A stretch of DNA of 64,000 nucleotides from Pelagibius sp. Alg239-R121. Lineage in GTDB: Bacteria > Pseudomonadota > Alphaproteobacteria > Kiloniellales > Kiloniellaceae. Every line of letters starts with the position of its first letter. Positions within the stretch are counted from its first letter, which is position 1. Location: positions 310,001 through 374,000 of the forward strand of contig NZ_CAMZOF010000007.1 in NCBI RefSeq assembly GCF_947331435.1, written 5' to 3'. A model generated the notes under the pieces. The model ran no database searches. It was given only the letters and a program-made list of their open reading frames with translations, and was not told where the DNA came from. Below, one piece after another: positions 1 through 9,206 of the stretch. Both the position numbers and the translations under genes were made by a program.

Positions 1-2
1 CG

Positions 3-299
3 ACGATGGCCCACTTTTGGCTGGGAACGCCCGGCAACAGCCGTAACGACCAGATCAACGCGGGGCGAGATTGGCTACGGGTCAATCTTGCCGCCACCTC
101 TCTGGGTTTGGGCATTCAGCCTTTGAGTCAGGCTTTGCAGGAGTATCCGGAAATGGCGACGCACTATGAAGAGATCCATCGCATGGTCGCGCCGGAGGGC
201 GGAACCGTGCAAATGCTAGCGCGTTTGGGTTATGGTGCCTCGATTCCGCAGAGCCCACGTTGGCCGCTCAGCGCAAAAATTATGAAAGAGCAGGTTTGA
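3..299 (+). CDS. Nitroreductase-like protein, C-terminal part (5' end outside window)
   Basis: The frame is open from the window edge and ends at TGA 297-299, so only about the last 98 residues are present. The segment has the ending I know from FMN-dependent nitroreductase-family proteins that often carry Tat signals: a GRDWLRVNLAATSLGLGIQP stretch, then PLSQALQEYPE, then a closing MLARLGYG and a PQSPRWPL motif. The ATG at position 6 is probably internal, because nothing resembling an N-terminus precedes the conserved core. The catalytic and most FMN-binding residues lie outside the window, so substrate cannot be judged. The next gene appears translationally coupled, with its TTG start overlapping this stop. 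Confidence 0.6.
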   Translation, partial: TMAHFWLGTPGNSRNDQINAGRDWLRVNLAATSLGLGIQPLSQALQEYPEMATHYEEIHRMVAPEGGTVQMLARLGYGASIPQSPRWPLSAKIMKEQV

Positions 300-778
300 C
301 CAATTCAGTTTCGAGCGGAAAAGCCCTGAAGAACCCGGCGCGGCAAAAGCTCGCGTTCCAGTTCTTCACCGAAGTGGGGATCATTCAGCAGCTTGGAACG
401 GCCCTGTTCAATAAGCGCTTGCCGGAAGGACTTCATGTTTCCCACTTTTCAATATTAAATCACATGATGCGTTTAGGTGATGGCAAGACGCCGCTTTCCC
501 TGGCCGAATCCTTTCAGGTGACCAAGGGGACTATGACCCATACGCTTGCTGGGCTCACCAAGCGCGGGTTGGTTCGGGTCGAACCCAACGCTTTGGACGG
601 GCGCAGTAAGCTGGTGTTTCTAACCGATGACGGCCGTGTGTTTCACAAGACTGCAATCGAGAGTCTTGCCCCAATGTTCGCCATGCTGGATGAGAAAATC
701 GACTTTGATAAGCTGATCGAAGTGATTCCCCTGCTGCAAGAAGTGCGTGAAATTCTGGACAGCAATCGCGATATGTAA
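296..778 (+). CDS. MarR-family transcriptional regulator
   Basis: This is a winged-helix regulator of about 160 residues. It shows the MarR layout: an N-terminal dimerisation helix, a recognition region (SLAESFQVTKGTMTHTLAGL), a wing with GLVRVEPNALDGRSKLVFLT, and a C-terminal helix. The D-RS-K-V wing motif is typical of the family. I chose the TTG at 296 because it overlaps the upstream stop (TTGA) and has a purine-rich GAGCAGG site just before it; an in-frame TTG at 260 is the alternative. Coupling to the nitroreductase-like gene suggests it controls that gene, perhaps in response to an aromatic or quinone-like ligand. Ligand and operator are not visible. Confidence 0.8.
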   Translation: MTNSVSSGKALKNPARQKLAFQFFTEVGIIQQLGTALFNKRLPEGLHVSHFSILNHMMRLGDGKTPLSLAESFQVTKGTMTHTLAGLTKRGLVRVEPNALDGRSKLVFLTDDGRVFHKTAIESLAPMFAMLDEKIDFDKLIEVIPLLQEVREILDSNRDM

Positions 779-787
779 GCGACGTGC

Positions 788-1072
788 TTATTTGGTCTCG
801 ACTTCGATGAAAGCGAACTCGAAGTCGTTGGCGTTGATGACGTCATGCTCGACCCCGGTTTCGCGGAAATAGGGTATGCCTTTCTTCAGGTCTGCAATGC
901 TTTCTGCGCCACCTTCAGTGACGATCTTGAGCTGGCCGTCCAGCATAGGCACGACGACGTAGTCCAATTCGTGGCGATGCCAGCCGGTGGCGGCACCGGG
1001 CGCGAAGCGCCATTCGGTGACCCGGACTTTGTCGTTGTCGATGAAGACGGTTGGTTTTGCAGCTTCGGTCAT
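788..1072 (-). CDS. Small cupin-domain protein
   Basis: This 94-residue protein forms a single conserved beta-barrel. Cupin motif 1 is seen as GWHRHELDYVVVPMLDG near residues 30-46 and motif 2 as GVEHDVIN near residues 73-80. The histidines could hold a metal, but the usual glutamate of motif 1 is less clear, so catalysis is not certain. Such small cupins act as isomerases, dioxygenases or binding proteins. It converges on the MarR gene with only nine bases between the stops, and lies downstream of the VOC gene on the same strand (47-base gap), with which it may be co-transcribed. Confidence 0.65.
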   Translation of the reverse strand: MTEAAKPTVFIDNDKVRVTEWRFAPGAATGWHRHELDYVVVPMLDGQLKIVTEGGAESIADLKKGIPYFRETGVEHDVINANDFEFAFIEVETK

Positions 1073-1119
1073 TATTGGCCTCGATTGACGGTGGATTCAA
1101 ACCGCCCTGGAATTTCGAT

Positions 1120-1497
1120 TCAGTCATTCTCGTTGGCGGGAAACTGGATCTCGATCCGGTTGCCGTCCGGATCGCGTACATTGACTTGGGTATTGCCGAG
1201 CTCAGGAATGGTTCGGATCGAATGCTCGACACCGTCATTTTCCAGTTTGGCGACAAAGTTTGAAAGGCCGGATGCCATGAAGGCGAAGTGATCGATCTGG
1301 CCGTCGGGCGCGCTTTCGTTGCTGGCAACCTCGACCAGATGCAGCGCAGCCCGGTCGCCGCAGTAAAGCCAGGCGCCAGAAAAAGAGAAGGGCGGGCGCG
1401 CACCGTCCGTTAGTCCGACGACGTCTTCATAGAAGCGGACCATTTCTGTGAGTTTGCTGGTGCGAATGTTGACGTGGTCGAGATAGGTGAGTGACAT
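1120..1497 (-). CDS. VOC-family (glyoxalase/dioxygenase fold) protein
   Basis: This 125-residue protein has paired beta-alpha-beta-beta-beta modules. It opens with LDHVNIRTSKL, where the histidine is the usual first metal ligand. It then has FYEDVVGL, a central DHFAFMAS histidine, and a closing RDPDGNRIEIQF whose glutamate is the usual last ligand. That set supports metal-dependent catalysis, for example glyoxalase, ring-cleaving dioxygenase or fosfomycin-resistance type. Substrate is unknown. I place the start at the ATG at 1497, because a longer frame back to 1581 gives a low-complexity extension without family resemblance. Confidence 0.75.
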   Translation of the reverse strand: MSLTYLDHVNIRTSKLTEMVRFYEDVVGLTDGARPPFSFSGAWLYCGDRAALHLVEVASNESAPDGQIDHFAFMASGLSNFVAKLENDGVEHSIRTIPELGNTQVNVRDPDGNRIEIQFPANEND

Positions 1498-1836
1498 GGC
1501 GGTCCATTCCCAGTTGTTGTGCCGTGAGTGTCTCACCGCTTTTCGCCCGGTGCCAGAATTTTTGCACGGGGCACTGGTCAAGTTGAGCTGAGGCGCCCAT
1601 ATGGAACTTTACTAATTGCGCCAACGCAGATGCGCGACAAAGGTGGAAAGACAAATTTCAGGTTCGGGACATACCGGCGGTACATCGCGCTTGCGGTTTA
1701 TCACGTGCTGCCGTCCGCACTGCGGATCCTCCCGTAACTCTGATGGTCTAAAACGCTTCTACTATCCAAAGAATGACCGAACGGCTTGAAAGCATGCCTG
1801 CGGACGCCACTCCGCCAGGGCAAACGGAGGTATTCC
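1498..1836. other. Intergenic region between divergent genes
   Basis: These 339 bases separate the leftward VOC gene from the rightward iorAB operon, so both promoters should lie here. I see no strong sigma-70 promoter by eye, and no structured element except the ribosome-binding site GGAGG at 1826-1830 serving iorA. Short frames in this stretch look like noise. Confidence 0.4.
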
Positions 1837-2295
1837 ATGTACGAACTGAAAATAAACGGCGAGACCCGCAGCGTTGATGTCGATGGCGACACGCCGCTGT
1901 TGTGGGTGATTCGCGACGAACTAAATCTCACGGGTACGAAATTCGGTTGCGGGGTGGCGGCCTGTGGTGCCTGCACCGTTCATGTGAACGGCGAGCCGAC
2001 AAGATCTTGTCAGCTTCCGATCGAGGATGCAGCCGGTCTCGAAGTGACCACGATCGAAGGGCTGGATGGCCCTGTAGCGCAGGCCGTGCAAGCCGCTTGG
2101 CAGGAGATCGATGTCCCGCAATGCGGGTACTGTCAATCCGGCCAGATTATGCAAGCCATCGGATTGTTGAGCGAGAACCCAAAACCCAGCGATGCGGATA
2201 TCGACAATTCCATGGCCGGCAACATCTGCCGCTGTGGAACCTATGTGCGTATTCGCGGCGCCATCCATAAGGCTGCCGGAAAGCTGGAGATCTGA
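1837..2295 (+). CDS. iorA: Isoquinoline 1-oxidoreductase-type small subunit, 2[2Fe-2S] protein
   Basis: This is the electron-transfer subunit of a xanthine-oxidase-family molybdenum hydroxylase. The N-terminal half is a plant-type ferredoxin domain with [15 protein letters not shown] and a further cysteine near residue 60. The C-terminal half is the four-helix [2Fe-2S] domain with CGYCQSGQ and the closing CRCGTY. The length (152 residues) is normal for IorA. A GGAGG site seven bases before the ATG fixes the start. The catalytic subunit starts three bases after this stop. No FAD subunit is present, as expected for the IorAB type, which passes electrons to a cytochrome or quinone acceptor. No xdhC-like maturation gene is adjacent. 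Confidence 0.9.
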   Translation: MYELKINGETRSVDVDGDTPLLWVIRDELNLTGTKFGCGVAACGACTVHVNGEPTRSCQLPIEDAAGLEVTTIEGLDGPVAQAVQAAWQEIDVPQCGYCQSGQIMQAIGLLSENPKPSDADIDNSMAGNICRCGTYVRIRGAIHKAAGKLEI

Positions 2296-2298
2296 ATC

Positions 2299-4476
2299 AT
2301 GATGAAATCCTTATCGAAAGAAAGTCACACCTCTCGCCGCGGGTTCCTGCTGGGAGCGAGCGGCACGGCGGCGGCATTGGTTGTCGGCTTTCGGCCCGGC
2401 AAAGCATCCTTGGCCGCAGGTGGTGACGGCCTTGTTCACAACCCCTTTGTCAGGATCACGCCCGATAACGTTGTCACGGTCATTGCTAAACACTTCGAAA
2501 CCGGGCAGGGCAGTGCAACTGGGCTTTCGACCCTCGTCGCCGAAGAGCTTGATGCCGATTGGGGGCAGGTGGTCGTCGAATGGGCGCCCGCGGACGCCAC
2601 GGTCTACAACAATCTTCATTGGGGGGCGTTTCAAGGCACAGGCGGCAGTTCAGCAATAGCCAACTCCTTTATGCAGTATCGCAAGGCAGGTGCGGCAGCG
2701 CGCGACATTCTGGTCCGCGCGGCTGCAGGAGCCTGGAAGGTTCCGGCAGTCGAGATCAAGGCCGCGAAGGGACGTTTGATCCACGAAGTCAGCGGACGCG
2801 ATGCCAGCTTCGGCGAAATGGTGCCTCACGCGGCGGGTTTGCAGGCTGTTGAAGAGCCGACATTGAAAGATCCTGCAAAGTTCGGATTGATCGGCAAGAG
2901 CATTCCGCGCAAGGACACCTTGGCCAAGACGACCGGAGAGGCAGTCTTTGCCTTGGACGTCAGGGTGCCGGGCATGGTGACGGCGGTCCTGCAACGGCCA
3001 CCGAAGTTCGGCGGGAAGGTCGCGTCCTTCGATGCCAGCGAAACCATGAAGGTTCGTGGCGTTGTCGATGTGAAGTCAGTCGAGCGCGGTGTGGCCGTCT
3101 ATGCCAAGAACACTTGGGCGGCCATTAAAGGCCGTGAAGCCTTACAGGTTGTATGGGACGAGACCGGGGCAGAACTCCGTGGCACTGACGAGATTTTTGC
3201 CGACTATGAGGCTCTGGCCAAACAAGCCGGCGCTGTTGCGCGCCAGGACGGTGACGCCGGGACGGCGCTTGCCCAGGCCAGCAAGAAAGTCGCGGCGACC
3301 TTTCGCTTCCCGTATCTGGCCCACGCGCCTATGGAGCCGCTCAACTGTGTCATCCGAAGCGATGACCGAAGTGCCGAGGTTTGGACCGGCTCTCAGTTTC
3401 CAACTATGGAGCAGGGCGTGACTGCGGCGATTCTTGGTTTAAAACCGGAGCAGGTGAAGATCCATACCGTCTACGCCGGCGGCAGCTTTGGCCGTCGGGC
3501 GACCCCCAATGCCGATTATGTCGCAGAAGCTGCCATGGTGGCCAAGGCCATCGATGGCCGCTCGCCGGTCCATCTGGTCTGGACCCGCGAGGACGACATC
3601 AGAGGTGGTTTCTATCGGCCGCTGAACCTTCATCGGGTCGAAGCGGGAATCGACGAGCAGGGGCATCCCGTCGGCTGGCATCAACGCATTGTCGGGCAAT
3701 CGATCCTCGCGGGGACGCCATTCGAGGAGTTTCTGATCAAGGACGGGATCGATGCTACTTCGGTTGAAGGCGCGCAGAATCTCTCCTATTACATGCCTAA
3801 TATCACAGTGGATCTTCATTCGCCGAAAGTCGGTGTGCCAGTGCTCTGGTGGCGCTCGGTGGGTCATACGCACACCGGTTACTCGACGGAAGTGATGATC
3901 GATATGCTGGCCGAGTTAGCTGGTGAAGACCCGGTCGAGTATCGTTTGAAGCACATGAAAGATCACCCTCGCCACCAGGGAGTTCTGAGGCTCGCGGCGG
4001 AAAAAGCGGATTGGGGATCTGAACTCCCTGAGGGATGGGCACGTGGCGTTGCTGTCCACGAGTCCTTTAACTCCTATGTAGCCGAGATTGCCGAGATTGC
4101 CGTGGAGGACGGCGGCGCAATCAGAGTTAAGCGGATCGTTTGTGCCGTCGACTGCGGTCTGGCGATTAATCCCGATGTGGTTGTCGCACAAATGGAAAGC
4201 GGTATCGTCTATGGCCTGGGAACAGCGATCCGCAATGCGGTCACCTTTGACGGCGGCGAAGTCGAACAGGATAACTTTCCCGTATACGAACCGCTGCGTA
4301 TTTCAGAAATGCCCGAAATCGAGGTTCATATCGTCGCTTCTTCCGAGGCGCCTACCGGTGTGGGTGAGCCCGGCACACCGCCTGTTGCTCCGGCAGTGGC
4401 GAATGCGGTCTATGCGGCCAAGGGAGAACGGATATTCACACTTCCGTTTTCGGAAAGCGGCGTCGAGTTCGCTTAG
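2299..4476 (+). CDS. iorB: Isoquinoline 1-oxidoreductase-type large molybdopterin subunit
   Basis: This is the catalytic subunit (725 residues) of a molybdenum hydroxylase that inserts a water-derived oxygen into an N-heterocycle or aldehyde. The N-terminus has a Tat signal (TSRRGFLLGASGTAAALVV), pointing to export as a folded complex with iorA. Molybdopterin-cytosine-dinucleotide-binding stretches are visible: GQGSATGLSTLVAEEL, GGSFGRRATPNADYVAEA and, near the C-terminus, GVGEPGTPPVAPAVANAV. The glutamate in GVGEP is the family's catalytic base. The organism's true substrate is not shown; many IorB homologues outside quinoline degraders act on aldehydes or are uncharacterised. It is followed by a hairpin at 4515-4550. 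Confidence 0.88.
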   Translation: MMKSLSKESHTSRRGFLLGASGTAAALVVGFRPGKASLAAGGDGLVHNPFVRITPDNVVTVIAKHFETGQGSATGLSTLVAEELDADWGQVVVEWAPADATVYNNLHWGAFQGTGGSSAIANSFMQYRKAGAAARDILVRAAAGAWKVPAVEIKAAKGRLIHEVSGRDASFGEMVPHAAGLQAVEEPTLKDPAKFGLIGKSIPRKDTLAKTTGEAVFALDVRVPGMVTAVLQRPPKFGGKVASFDASETMKVRGVVDVKSVERGVAVYAKNTWAAIKGREALQVVWDETGAELRGTDEIFADYEALAKQAGAVARQDGDAGTALAQASKKVAATFRFPYLAHAPMEPLNCVIRSDDRSAEVWTGSQFPTMEQGVTAAILGLKPEQVKIHTVYAGGSFGRRATPNADYVAEAAMVAKAIDGRSPVHLVWTREDDIRGGFYRPLNLHRVEAGIDEQGHPVGWHQRIVGQSILAGTPFEEFLIKDGIDATSVEGAQNLSYYMPNITVDLHSPKVGVPVLWWRSVGHTHTGYSTEVMIDMLAELAGEDPVEYRLKHMKDHPRHQGVLRLAAEKADWGSELPEGWARGVAVHESFNSYVAEIAEIAVEDGGAIRVKRIVCAVDCGLAINPDVVVAQMESGIVYGLGTAIRNAVTFDGGEVEQDNFPVYEPLRISEMPEIEVHIVASSEAPTGVGEPGTPPVAPAVANAVYAAKGERIFTLPFSESGVEFA

Positions 4477-4997
4477 GCTCTGATAGCTCCAAACTATTTA
4501 TCTGGATGCATCAAAACGGGCGGTGTTCACTGATCTAAACGCCGCCCGTTGTCAATTCAGTGTTTATTGAACGTATGTGACTCATTCCATCTGGTTTATT
4601 CGTTCATTACTTATGGTCATGGATTATTGTTTGTATGCGGTAAACTCTGAGTGTCAATAATGGTGCTCTTTCGACTAAATCGAGTTTTATATTTTCTTTT
4701 TCCTTTAATTTTGCGCCCCATTCACGATTACCCGCAATAGGTATTTTTCTAAAAAGCGCAAAAACAGTGTGATTTTGAAAGCAAAAGAAATCCGCCAATT
4801 TGCTTTGCAGGCTTTCGAATTTTATGAGTTTGCGCTTCTTTGGCGTGTAGTTCTTCTTTTCGCGCTATACGCGGAATTCCCCCTCGTTCCCCTATTTTCG
4901 CTTCATAAATTTTTAATCCGAATGATCAAGTTTTGGGCATGAAAATACGCGGTTGTGCATTCGTCGCAATTCTAAATTATCAATCTAGGGGACTGTC
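4477..4997. other. AT-rich intergenic region upstream of the peroxidase gene
   Basis: This stretch of about 520 bases is visibly richer in A and T than the flanking genes. It contains the iorAB terminator hairpin near its left end and must contain the promoter of the di-haem peroxidase gene. A 63-codon frame on the minus strand has no family resemblance and a poor start context. I see no other defined element. Confidence 0.4.
4515..4550. terminator. Hairpin terminator after iorAB
   Basis: AACGGGCGG at 4515-4523 pairs perfectly with CCGCCCGTT at 4542-4550, and the stem can be extended inward by about four more pairs including one G-T. The plus-strand tail is only weakly T-rich. On the minus strand the stem is followed by four Ts. 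It probably ends iorAB transcription. Confidence 0.6.
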
Positions 4998-6068
4998 ATG
5001 CAGTCGAGAAAACAGGACGTTATCCGATTTGCTCTAAGTGGAGTTGTTGCGTTGGGGTTAGCTGCGGTTGTGCTGCCTACAATTGCAGCAGAGCAACTTG
5101 CAAGCCGCACTGTCGCGGGCGTTGATCCTGCAGAGCTTCAGAAGATGATGGAGCTGAATTCCCGCCCAAAGAGCATTCCCTTTCCCGAAGATAATCCGTA
5201 CTCCGCGGAAAAGGCCGAGCTTGGCAAGATGCTGTTTTTCGATCCACGTCTCTCGGGAGCGAACCTCATATCTTGTGCTTCTTGCCACAATCCCAGCTTT
5301 GGTTGGGAAGACGGTCAGCCGACAGGAGCAGGTCACGGTATGAATCGTCTTGGCCGGCATACGCCCACGATCCTGAATCTCGCCTGGGGAGAACTCTTCA
5401 TGTGGGACGGACGTATGGACTCCCTTGAGGAACAGGCGCTGGGTCCAATCCAGGCCGGTGTCGAGATGGCGCAGCCGCTTGACGAGCTGATCGCTGAGCT
5501 CCAGGGCATTGAGGGTTACCCTGTGCTCTTTGAAGCAGCGTTCCCCGGAGAAGAAATTTCCGGTGATACGATTGGCATGGCGATTGCCACTTACGAACGA
5601 ACAGTGGTCTCGAACCGTGCACCTTTCGATCTCTGGATCGACGGTGACGAGAACGCCATAAGCGAAAGCGCGAAGCGGGGCTTTGTCGTTTACAATACGA
5701 CCGCTAACTGTGTCTCTTGCCATTCCGGCTGGAACATGACCGACGACAGCTTTCACGATATCGGTCTGGCATCGGATGACGTTGGCCGTGCGGCTGAGAT
5801 GAATGACATGCCTGAGTTCAAGCATGCTTTCAAGACGCCTGGTCTGCGCAACATCGTTCAGCGTGCACCTTATATGCACGACGGTTCTCTGGCGACCCTG
5901 AGTGAGGTCATCGATCACTATGCAGATGGTTTCGCCCAGCGCCCGAGTCTTTCCGACGAGATGAAGCCATTCAAGCTGAGCGCCGCCGAGAAGCAGGACC
6001 TCATTGCCTTCCTGGAAACTCTGACCAGTGACGACGATCCGGTCGAGATACCAATCCTGCCGAACTAA
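4998..6068 (+). CDS. Di-haem cytochrome c peroxidase (MauG/CcpA superfamily)
   Basis: This periplasmic enzyme is predicted to reduce hydrogen peroxide, or a MauG-like oxidant, with electrons from small redox proteins. A signal peptide spans about residues 8-31 (VVALGLAAVVLPTIAA). Two c-type haem sites are seen: CASCH at residues 93-97 and CVSCH at 238-242. FDPRLSG precedes the first and RAPYMHDGS follows the second; both are hallmarks of the family, and the methionine in APYMHDG is a candidate distal ligand. The length of 356 is normal. A GGGGA site precedes the ATG. The next gene downstream encodes a cupredoxin, a plausible electron donor. Confidence 0.88.
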   Translation: MQSRKQDVIRFALSGVVALGLAAVVLPTIAAEQLASRTVAGVDPAELQKMMELNSRPKSIPFPEDNPYSAEKAELGKMLFFDPRLSGANLISCASCHNPSFGWEDGQPTGAGHGMNRLGRHTPTILNLAWGELFMWDGRMDSLEEQALGPIQAGVEMAQPLDELIAELQGIEGYPVLFEAAFPGEEISGDTIGMAIATYERTVVSNRAPFDLWIDGDENAISESAKRGFVVYNTTANCVSCHSGWNMTDDSFHDIGLASDDVGRAAEMNDMPEFKHAFKTPGLRNIVQRAPYMHDGSLATLSEVIDHYADGFAQRPSLSDEMKPFKLSAAEKQDLIAFLETLTSDDDPVEIPILPN

Positions 6069-6203
6069 CTCTTTGATTGCGAAGATGAAGTCATTTTCGC
6101 ACGGGAAAGATTCGTAAAATCAAAGGAATAGGGCGCATTCCGTGATCCGTTTTTCACTGAAAACGCCCTGTTTCGCTCAAGACGTAAGTTATGGGAGATA
6201 GAT

Positions 6204-6539
6204 ATGAAGATCTTCAAAAACAAAGTGATCTCCGCTGCGGCGTTGGCGTTGTTAGCCGCTGCCTTCGGGGCTGTCACGGCAACTGCCTCGACCAACCACA
6301 CGATCTCTCAGACCGGTAAAAAGTTCTCAGAGAAGAAGATGTCGATCGCGGCGGGTGACAGCATCACCTTTGTGAACGACGACAAGGTCAAGCATAACAT
6401 CGTGATCAAGAAGATGGACGTGAGCACCGGTATTCAGCAGCCGGGTGAAAAGGTTGATGTTGCCTTTGACGAAAACGGCAAGTTCAAGGTCCGTTGCGGC
6501 ATTCATCCAAAGATGAAAATTACCGTCGTCGTCAACTGA
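6204..6539 (+). CDS. Periplasmic cupredoxin (plastocyanin/amicyanin-like)
   Basis: This is a small blue-copper electron carrier of 111 residues. A signal peptide covers residues 1 to about 29 ([20 protein letters not shown]). The type 1 copper ligands are in place: H64 in VKHNIV, then C98, H101 and M104 in CGIHPKM. The spacing C-x2-H-x2-M and the short loop fit the amicyanin/plastocyanin group. Its position 135 bases after the di-haem peroxidase makes it a candidate electron donor to that enzyme (inference). A good ribosome-binding site (GGGAG) lies before the ATG. Confidence 0.88.
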   Translation: MKIFKNKVISAAALALLAAAFGAVTATASTNHTISQTGKKFSEKKMSIAAGDSITFVNDDKVKHNIVIKKMDVSTGIQQPGEKVDVAFDENGKFKVRCGIHPKMKITVVVN

Positions 6540-6571
6540 TAGCGGTCGATAAGAGACAAAGAGGGGTTGGA

Positions 6572-8989
6572 ATGTCGCTTGTATACAAGCTTTTCCTGTG
6601 TTTTTTCCTGGTCATGCTGATGACCGCCGCCTTGGGTGGTTATGCCCTATACTCGGTGACGGGCATGGGTAACTTGGCGATGGAAATGTATAACAAGCCG
6701 CTGATGGCGATTAATTTCGCCCGTGCGGCTGCGACGGACTTTGCGATGATCGATGCGACGGTCGCACGATTGCCGAAGGCTGAGTCGCAAGCGCAGGAAC
6801 AAACCCTCCTGGAACCTCAACCCCAAGAGCCGTCTCAGTCAAAGACTCAGGTTGAACCCCAGCCTCAATTGCAGCCGCAATCAAAAAACTTGAGTGAGCG
6901 GCAACGCCTCGTTCTCAGTGCAGCCGGGATTGATGCCGCCATCATTCGTCTGCTCCAGTTGGATCCGAATAGTTTAAGCGAGCGGCAACGCCTTCTGTTG
7001 GATGCTGAGGGGATCGATGCCTCAACATTAGGGTCACAGCCACAGGGCTTGAGCGAGCGTCAGCGGCTTGTGCGTGCGGCCGCCGAGGCTACTCCGGCTC
7101 AAATTGAAACCGGGCAAGCTGAAGCACCGGAGCTTGAAGCTGTTGATGCCGATGCCGCCGAAACCGCAGGCTCTGAAGAAACTGCTGGCTCTGACTCTGA
7201 AACTGACGTGAGTACTCAAGCGGAGCTGATTGCAGAGTACTTCGAAAATTTTGTCGACAACATCGAAGTCGCAAGCGAGCGCGCCCTATCTGACGAAACA
7301 CATGACCAGGCCGAGCGTGTAACGACTCTGGTTGCAAAGTGGCAGGAGGAAAACCAAGAGTTTCTGGATGGTGAAGCAGTAAGCTTCATACAGGATCCGG
7401 AGCTTGTTGCGGAGATCCAAACTGCCCTGTCGGATCTGGTCGAGGCGACGGCTGGTGAAGGTTTCGAATTCCAGATCACGGCCGAAGAAAAGGTCGGACA
7501 GGCACAGGTTATTACGCTGGTGTCCCTGGGCGTTGCCCTGCTTCTCGTATTCGCGATCGTCTTCGTCCTAAACCTGACCGTGGTGAGACCGCTGCGCAAG
7601 ACTGTGAAAGTCCTGGATGCCTTAACGGCCGGTGATACCTCTGCTGATCTCCAAGTTAAGTCTAACGACGAGATCGGTGCCATTGCGAAGGCGGTTCAGG
7701 TCTTCCGTGCAAAGCTCATTGAGGTTAAGCGCATGGAATCCGAACAGGCAGAAATTAAGGCACGTGCCGAGATCGAAAAACGTGAAGCGATTAACCGTCT
7801 CCTTGCAAATTTTGAGGAGCGTGTGTCGAGCGTTGTCGAGAATGTGTCCGCTGCGGCCTGTGAACTTCAGTCGACGGCTCAGACCATGACCGACAATGCG
7901 GCGCTCGCCGGCGACAGATCGGACAGTGTGGTCAACGCATCTGAGACGATGTCAAACGGCGTCCAGACGGTTGCTGCAGCGACAGAGGAACTTTCAAGTT
8001 CGGTCGATGAGATTGACCGGCAGGTCGTACAGTCTTCGGAAATCTCCACTCGGGCGGTGAAGCAGATCGAAGTGACCAACGCGACCGTGCAGGGCCTTGA
8101 CGAGGCGGCAAAGAAAATTGGTGCGGTCGTGAAGATGATTTCCGATATTACCGAGCAAACCAACCTCCTGGCACTAAACGCGACGATCGAGGCTGCGCGC
8201 GCCGGTGAAGCGGGTAAAGGCTTTGCCGTTGTTGCAAATGAGGTGAAGAGCCTGGCGGGTCAGACCGCGAACGCGACGCAGGAGATTTCGGATCAGATCA
8301 GCGAGATTCAGGGCGTGACCGGCGAGGCTGTTACGGCAATCCGCGGCATCGGCGAGATCGTCGACCAGATGGATGAAACCGTTTCAACCATCTCGGGAAC
8401 CGTCCAGCAACAGGGCGCCGCAACGCGTGAGATTGCCTCCAGCGTGGCCAGCACGGCACAAGGCACCGAAAGTGTCTCCAGCAGCATCGTCGAAGTGCGA
8501 GGCGTCGTAAGAGAGACTGGTTCCTCGGCGCATCATGTTCTCGAACGCGCGCAGGAACTGATGAAGTCTTCCAGCTCTCTGCGTTCTGAAGTTGCCGCCT
8601 TCATCGAAGAGGTCCGCGCGGGATCGAACCAAGGTGAGCCTGCGGGCGAGGCGCTTAAGGAATTTCGCGAGTCTGGCGATGGGAACCGGCGTCAGCATAT
8701 ACGGCATTCCGGAAATTGGGCGGTGAAAATAGATCGTGATGGTGTCGCTACGAGTGGTCGGATCAGCGACCTGTCCCTCGGTGGCGCGCTGATCAAGGCC
8801 GAAGGCGAGTTTTCCACAGCCGACCATTTGTTACTTGAGATCGCTGACCTGCCTGAAGTGATAAAGGCGAGTGTTGTCGGAATATCGGGTAAAGGACTTC
8901 ACATTGGCTTTGACATTTGCGAGGAGACGCGAGGCCTGATCGCTGGATTGTTGGAGCAAACGGAAAGTGATTCTTCCCAGGCCGCATGA
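6572..8989 (+). CDS. Methyl-accepting chemotaxis protein with repeat-bearing sensor region and C-terminal PilZ domain
   Basis: This 805-residue inner-membrane chemoreceptor has membrane segments near residues 7-29 and 312-337. The periplasmic part is unusual: a Q/P/E-rich stretch, three copies of a LSERQRL motif starting at residues 107, 135 and 160, then a very acidic segment. HAMP follows, then a cytoplasmic signalling domain with the conserved tip [20 protein letters not shown] near residue 527. The last 100 residues form a PilZ domain with RRQHIRH and DLSLGGA, matching the RxxxR and D/NxSxxG c-di-GMP-binding motifs. The start at 6572 follows GAGGGG; an upstream TTG frame overlaps the cupredoxin gene and is unlikely. 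It lies 32 bases after the cupredoxin gene, so co-transcription is likely. Confidence 0.87.
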   Translation: MSLVYKLFLCFFLVMLMTAALGGYALYSVTGMGNLAMEMYNKPLMAINFARAAATDFAMIDATVARLPKAESQAQEQTLLEPQPQEPSQSKTQVEPQPQLQPQSKNLSERQRLVLSAAGIDAAIIRLLQLDPNSLSERQRLLLDAEGIDASTLGSQPQGLSERQRLVRAAAEATPAQIETGQAEAPELEAVDADAAETAGSEETAGSDSETDVSTQAELIAEYFENFVDNIEVASERALSDETHDQAERVTTLVAKWQEENQEFLDGEAVSFIQDPELVAEIQTALSDLVEATAGEGFEFQITAEEKVGQAQVITLVSLGVALLLVFAIVFVLNLTVVRPLRKTVKVLDALTAGDTSADLQVKSNDEIGAIAKAVQVFRAKLIEVKRMESEQAEIKARAEIEKREAINRLLANFEERVSSVVENVSAAACELQSTAQTMTDNAALAGDRSDSVVNASETMSNGVQTVAAATEELSSSVDEIDRQVVQSSEISTRAVKQIEVTNATVQGLDEAAKKIGAVVKMISDITEQTNLLALNATIEAARAGEAGKGFAVVANEVKSLAGQTANATQEISDQISEIQGVTGEAVTAIRGIGEIVDQMDETVSTISGTVQQQGAATREIASSVASTAQGTESVSSSIVEVRGVVRETGSSAHHVLERAQELMKSSSSLRSEVAAFIEEVRAGSNQGEPAGEALKEFRESGDGNRRQHIRHSGNWAVKIDRDGVATSGRISDLSLGGALIKAEGEFSTADHLLLEIADLPEVIKASVVGISGKGLHIGFDICEETRGLIAGLLEQTESDSSQAA

Positions 8990-9029
8990 AGGATTGGCTA
9001 AGCAGGAAATCGATAGGTCGTTTTTTGGG

Positions 9030-9057
9030 CGGCGGTTACAGAAGTGACCGCCGTTTT
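9030..9057 (+). terminator. Rho-independent terminator after the PilZ chemoreceptor gene
   Basis: CGGCGGTTAC at 9030-9039 pairs with GTGACCGCCG at 9044-9053 (one G-T pair) around an AGAA loop, followed directly by TTTT. It ends the peroxidase-cupredoxin-receptor cluster. Confidence 0.8.
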
Positions 9058-9206
9058 CCTTTGCAACATCTCGCGCAGAAACCCGAAAGTTGAATCATAA
9101 TTGTACATATGGGTTAATCCGTATTTACGATTCGGCTGCGCGCGTTAGATTGGAGCGAGAGTCCAGATGTGGTGATCTGGCAGTCGTGTTGCTACGAGGA
9201 ATTCTG

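Noticed and set aside
4607-4798. 63-codon minus-strand frame in the AT-rich gap
   Set aside because: No ribosome-binding site, no similarity, and a composition like random AT-rich DNA.
6077-6098. Terminator after the di-haem peroxidase gene
   Set aside because: A short imperfect stem without a T-run; not strong enough to report.
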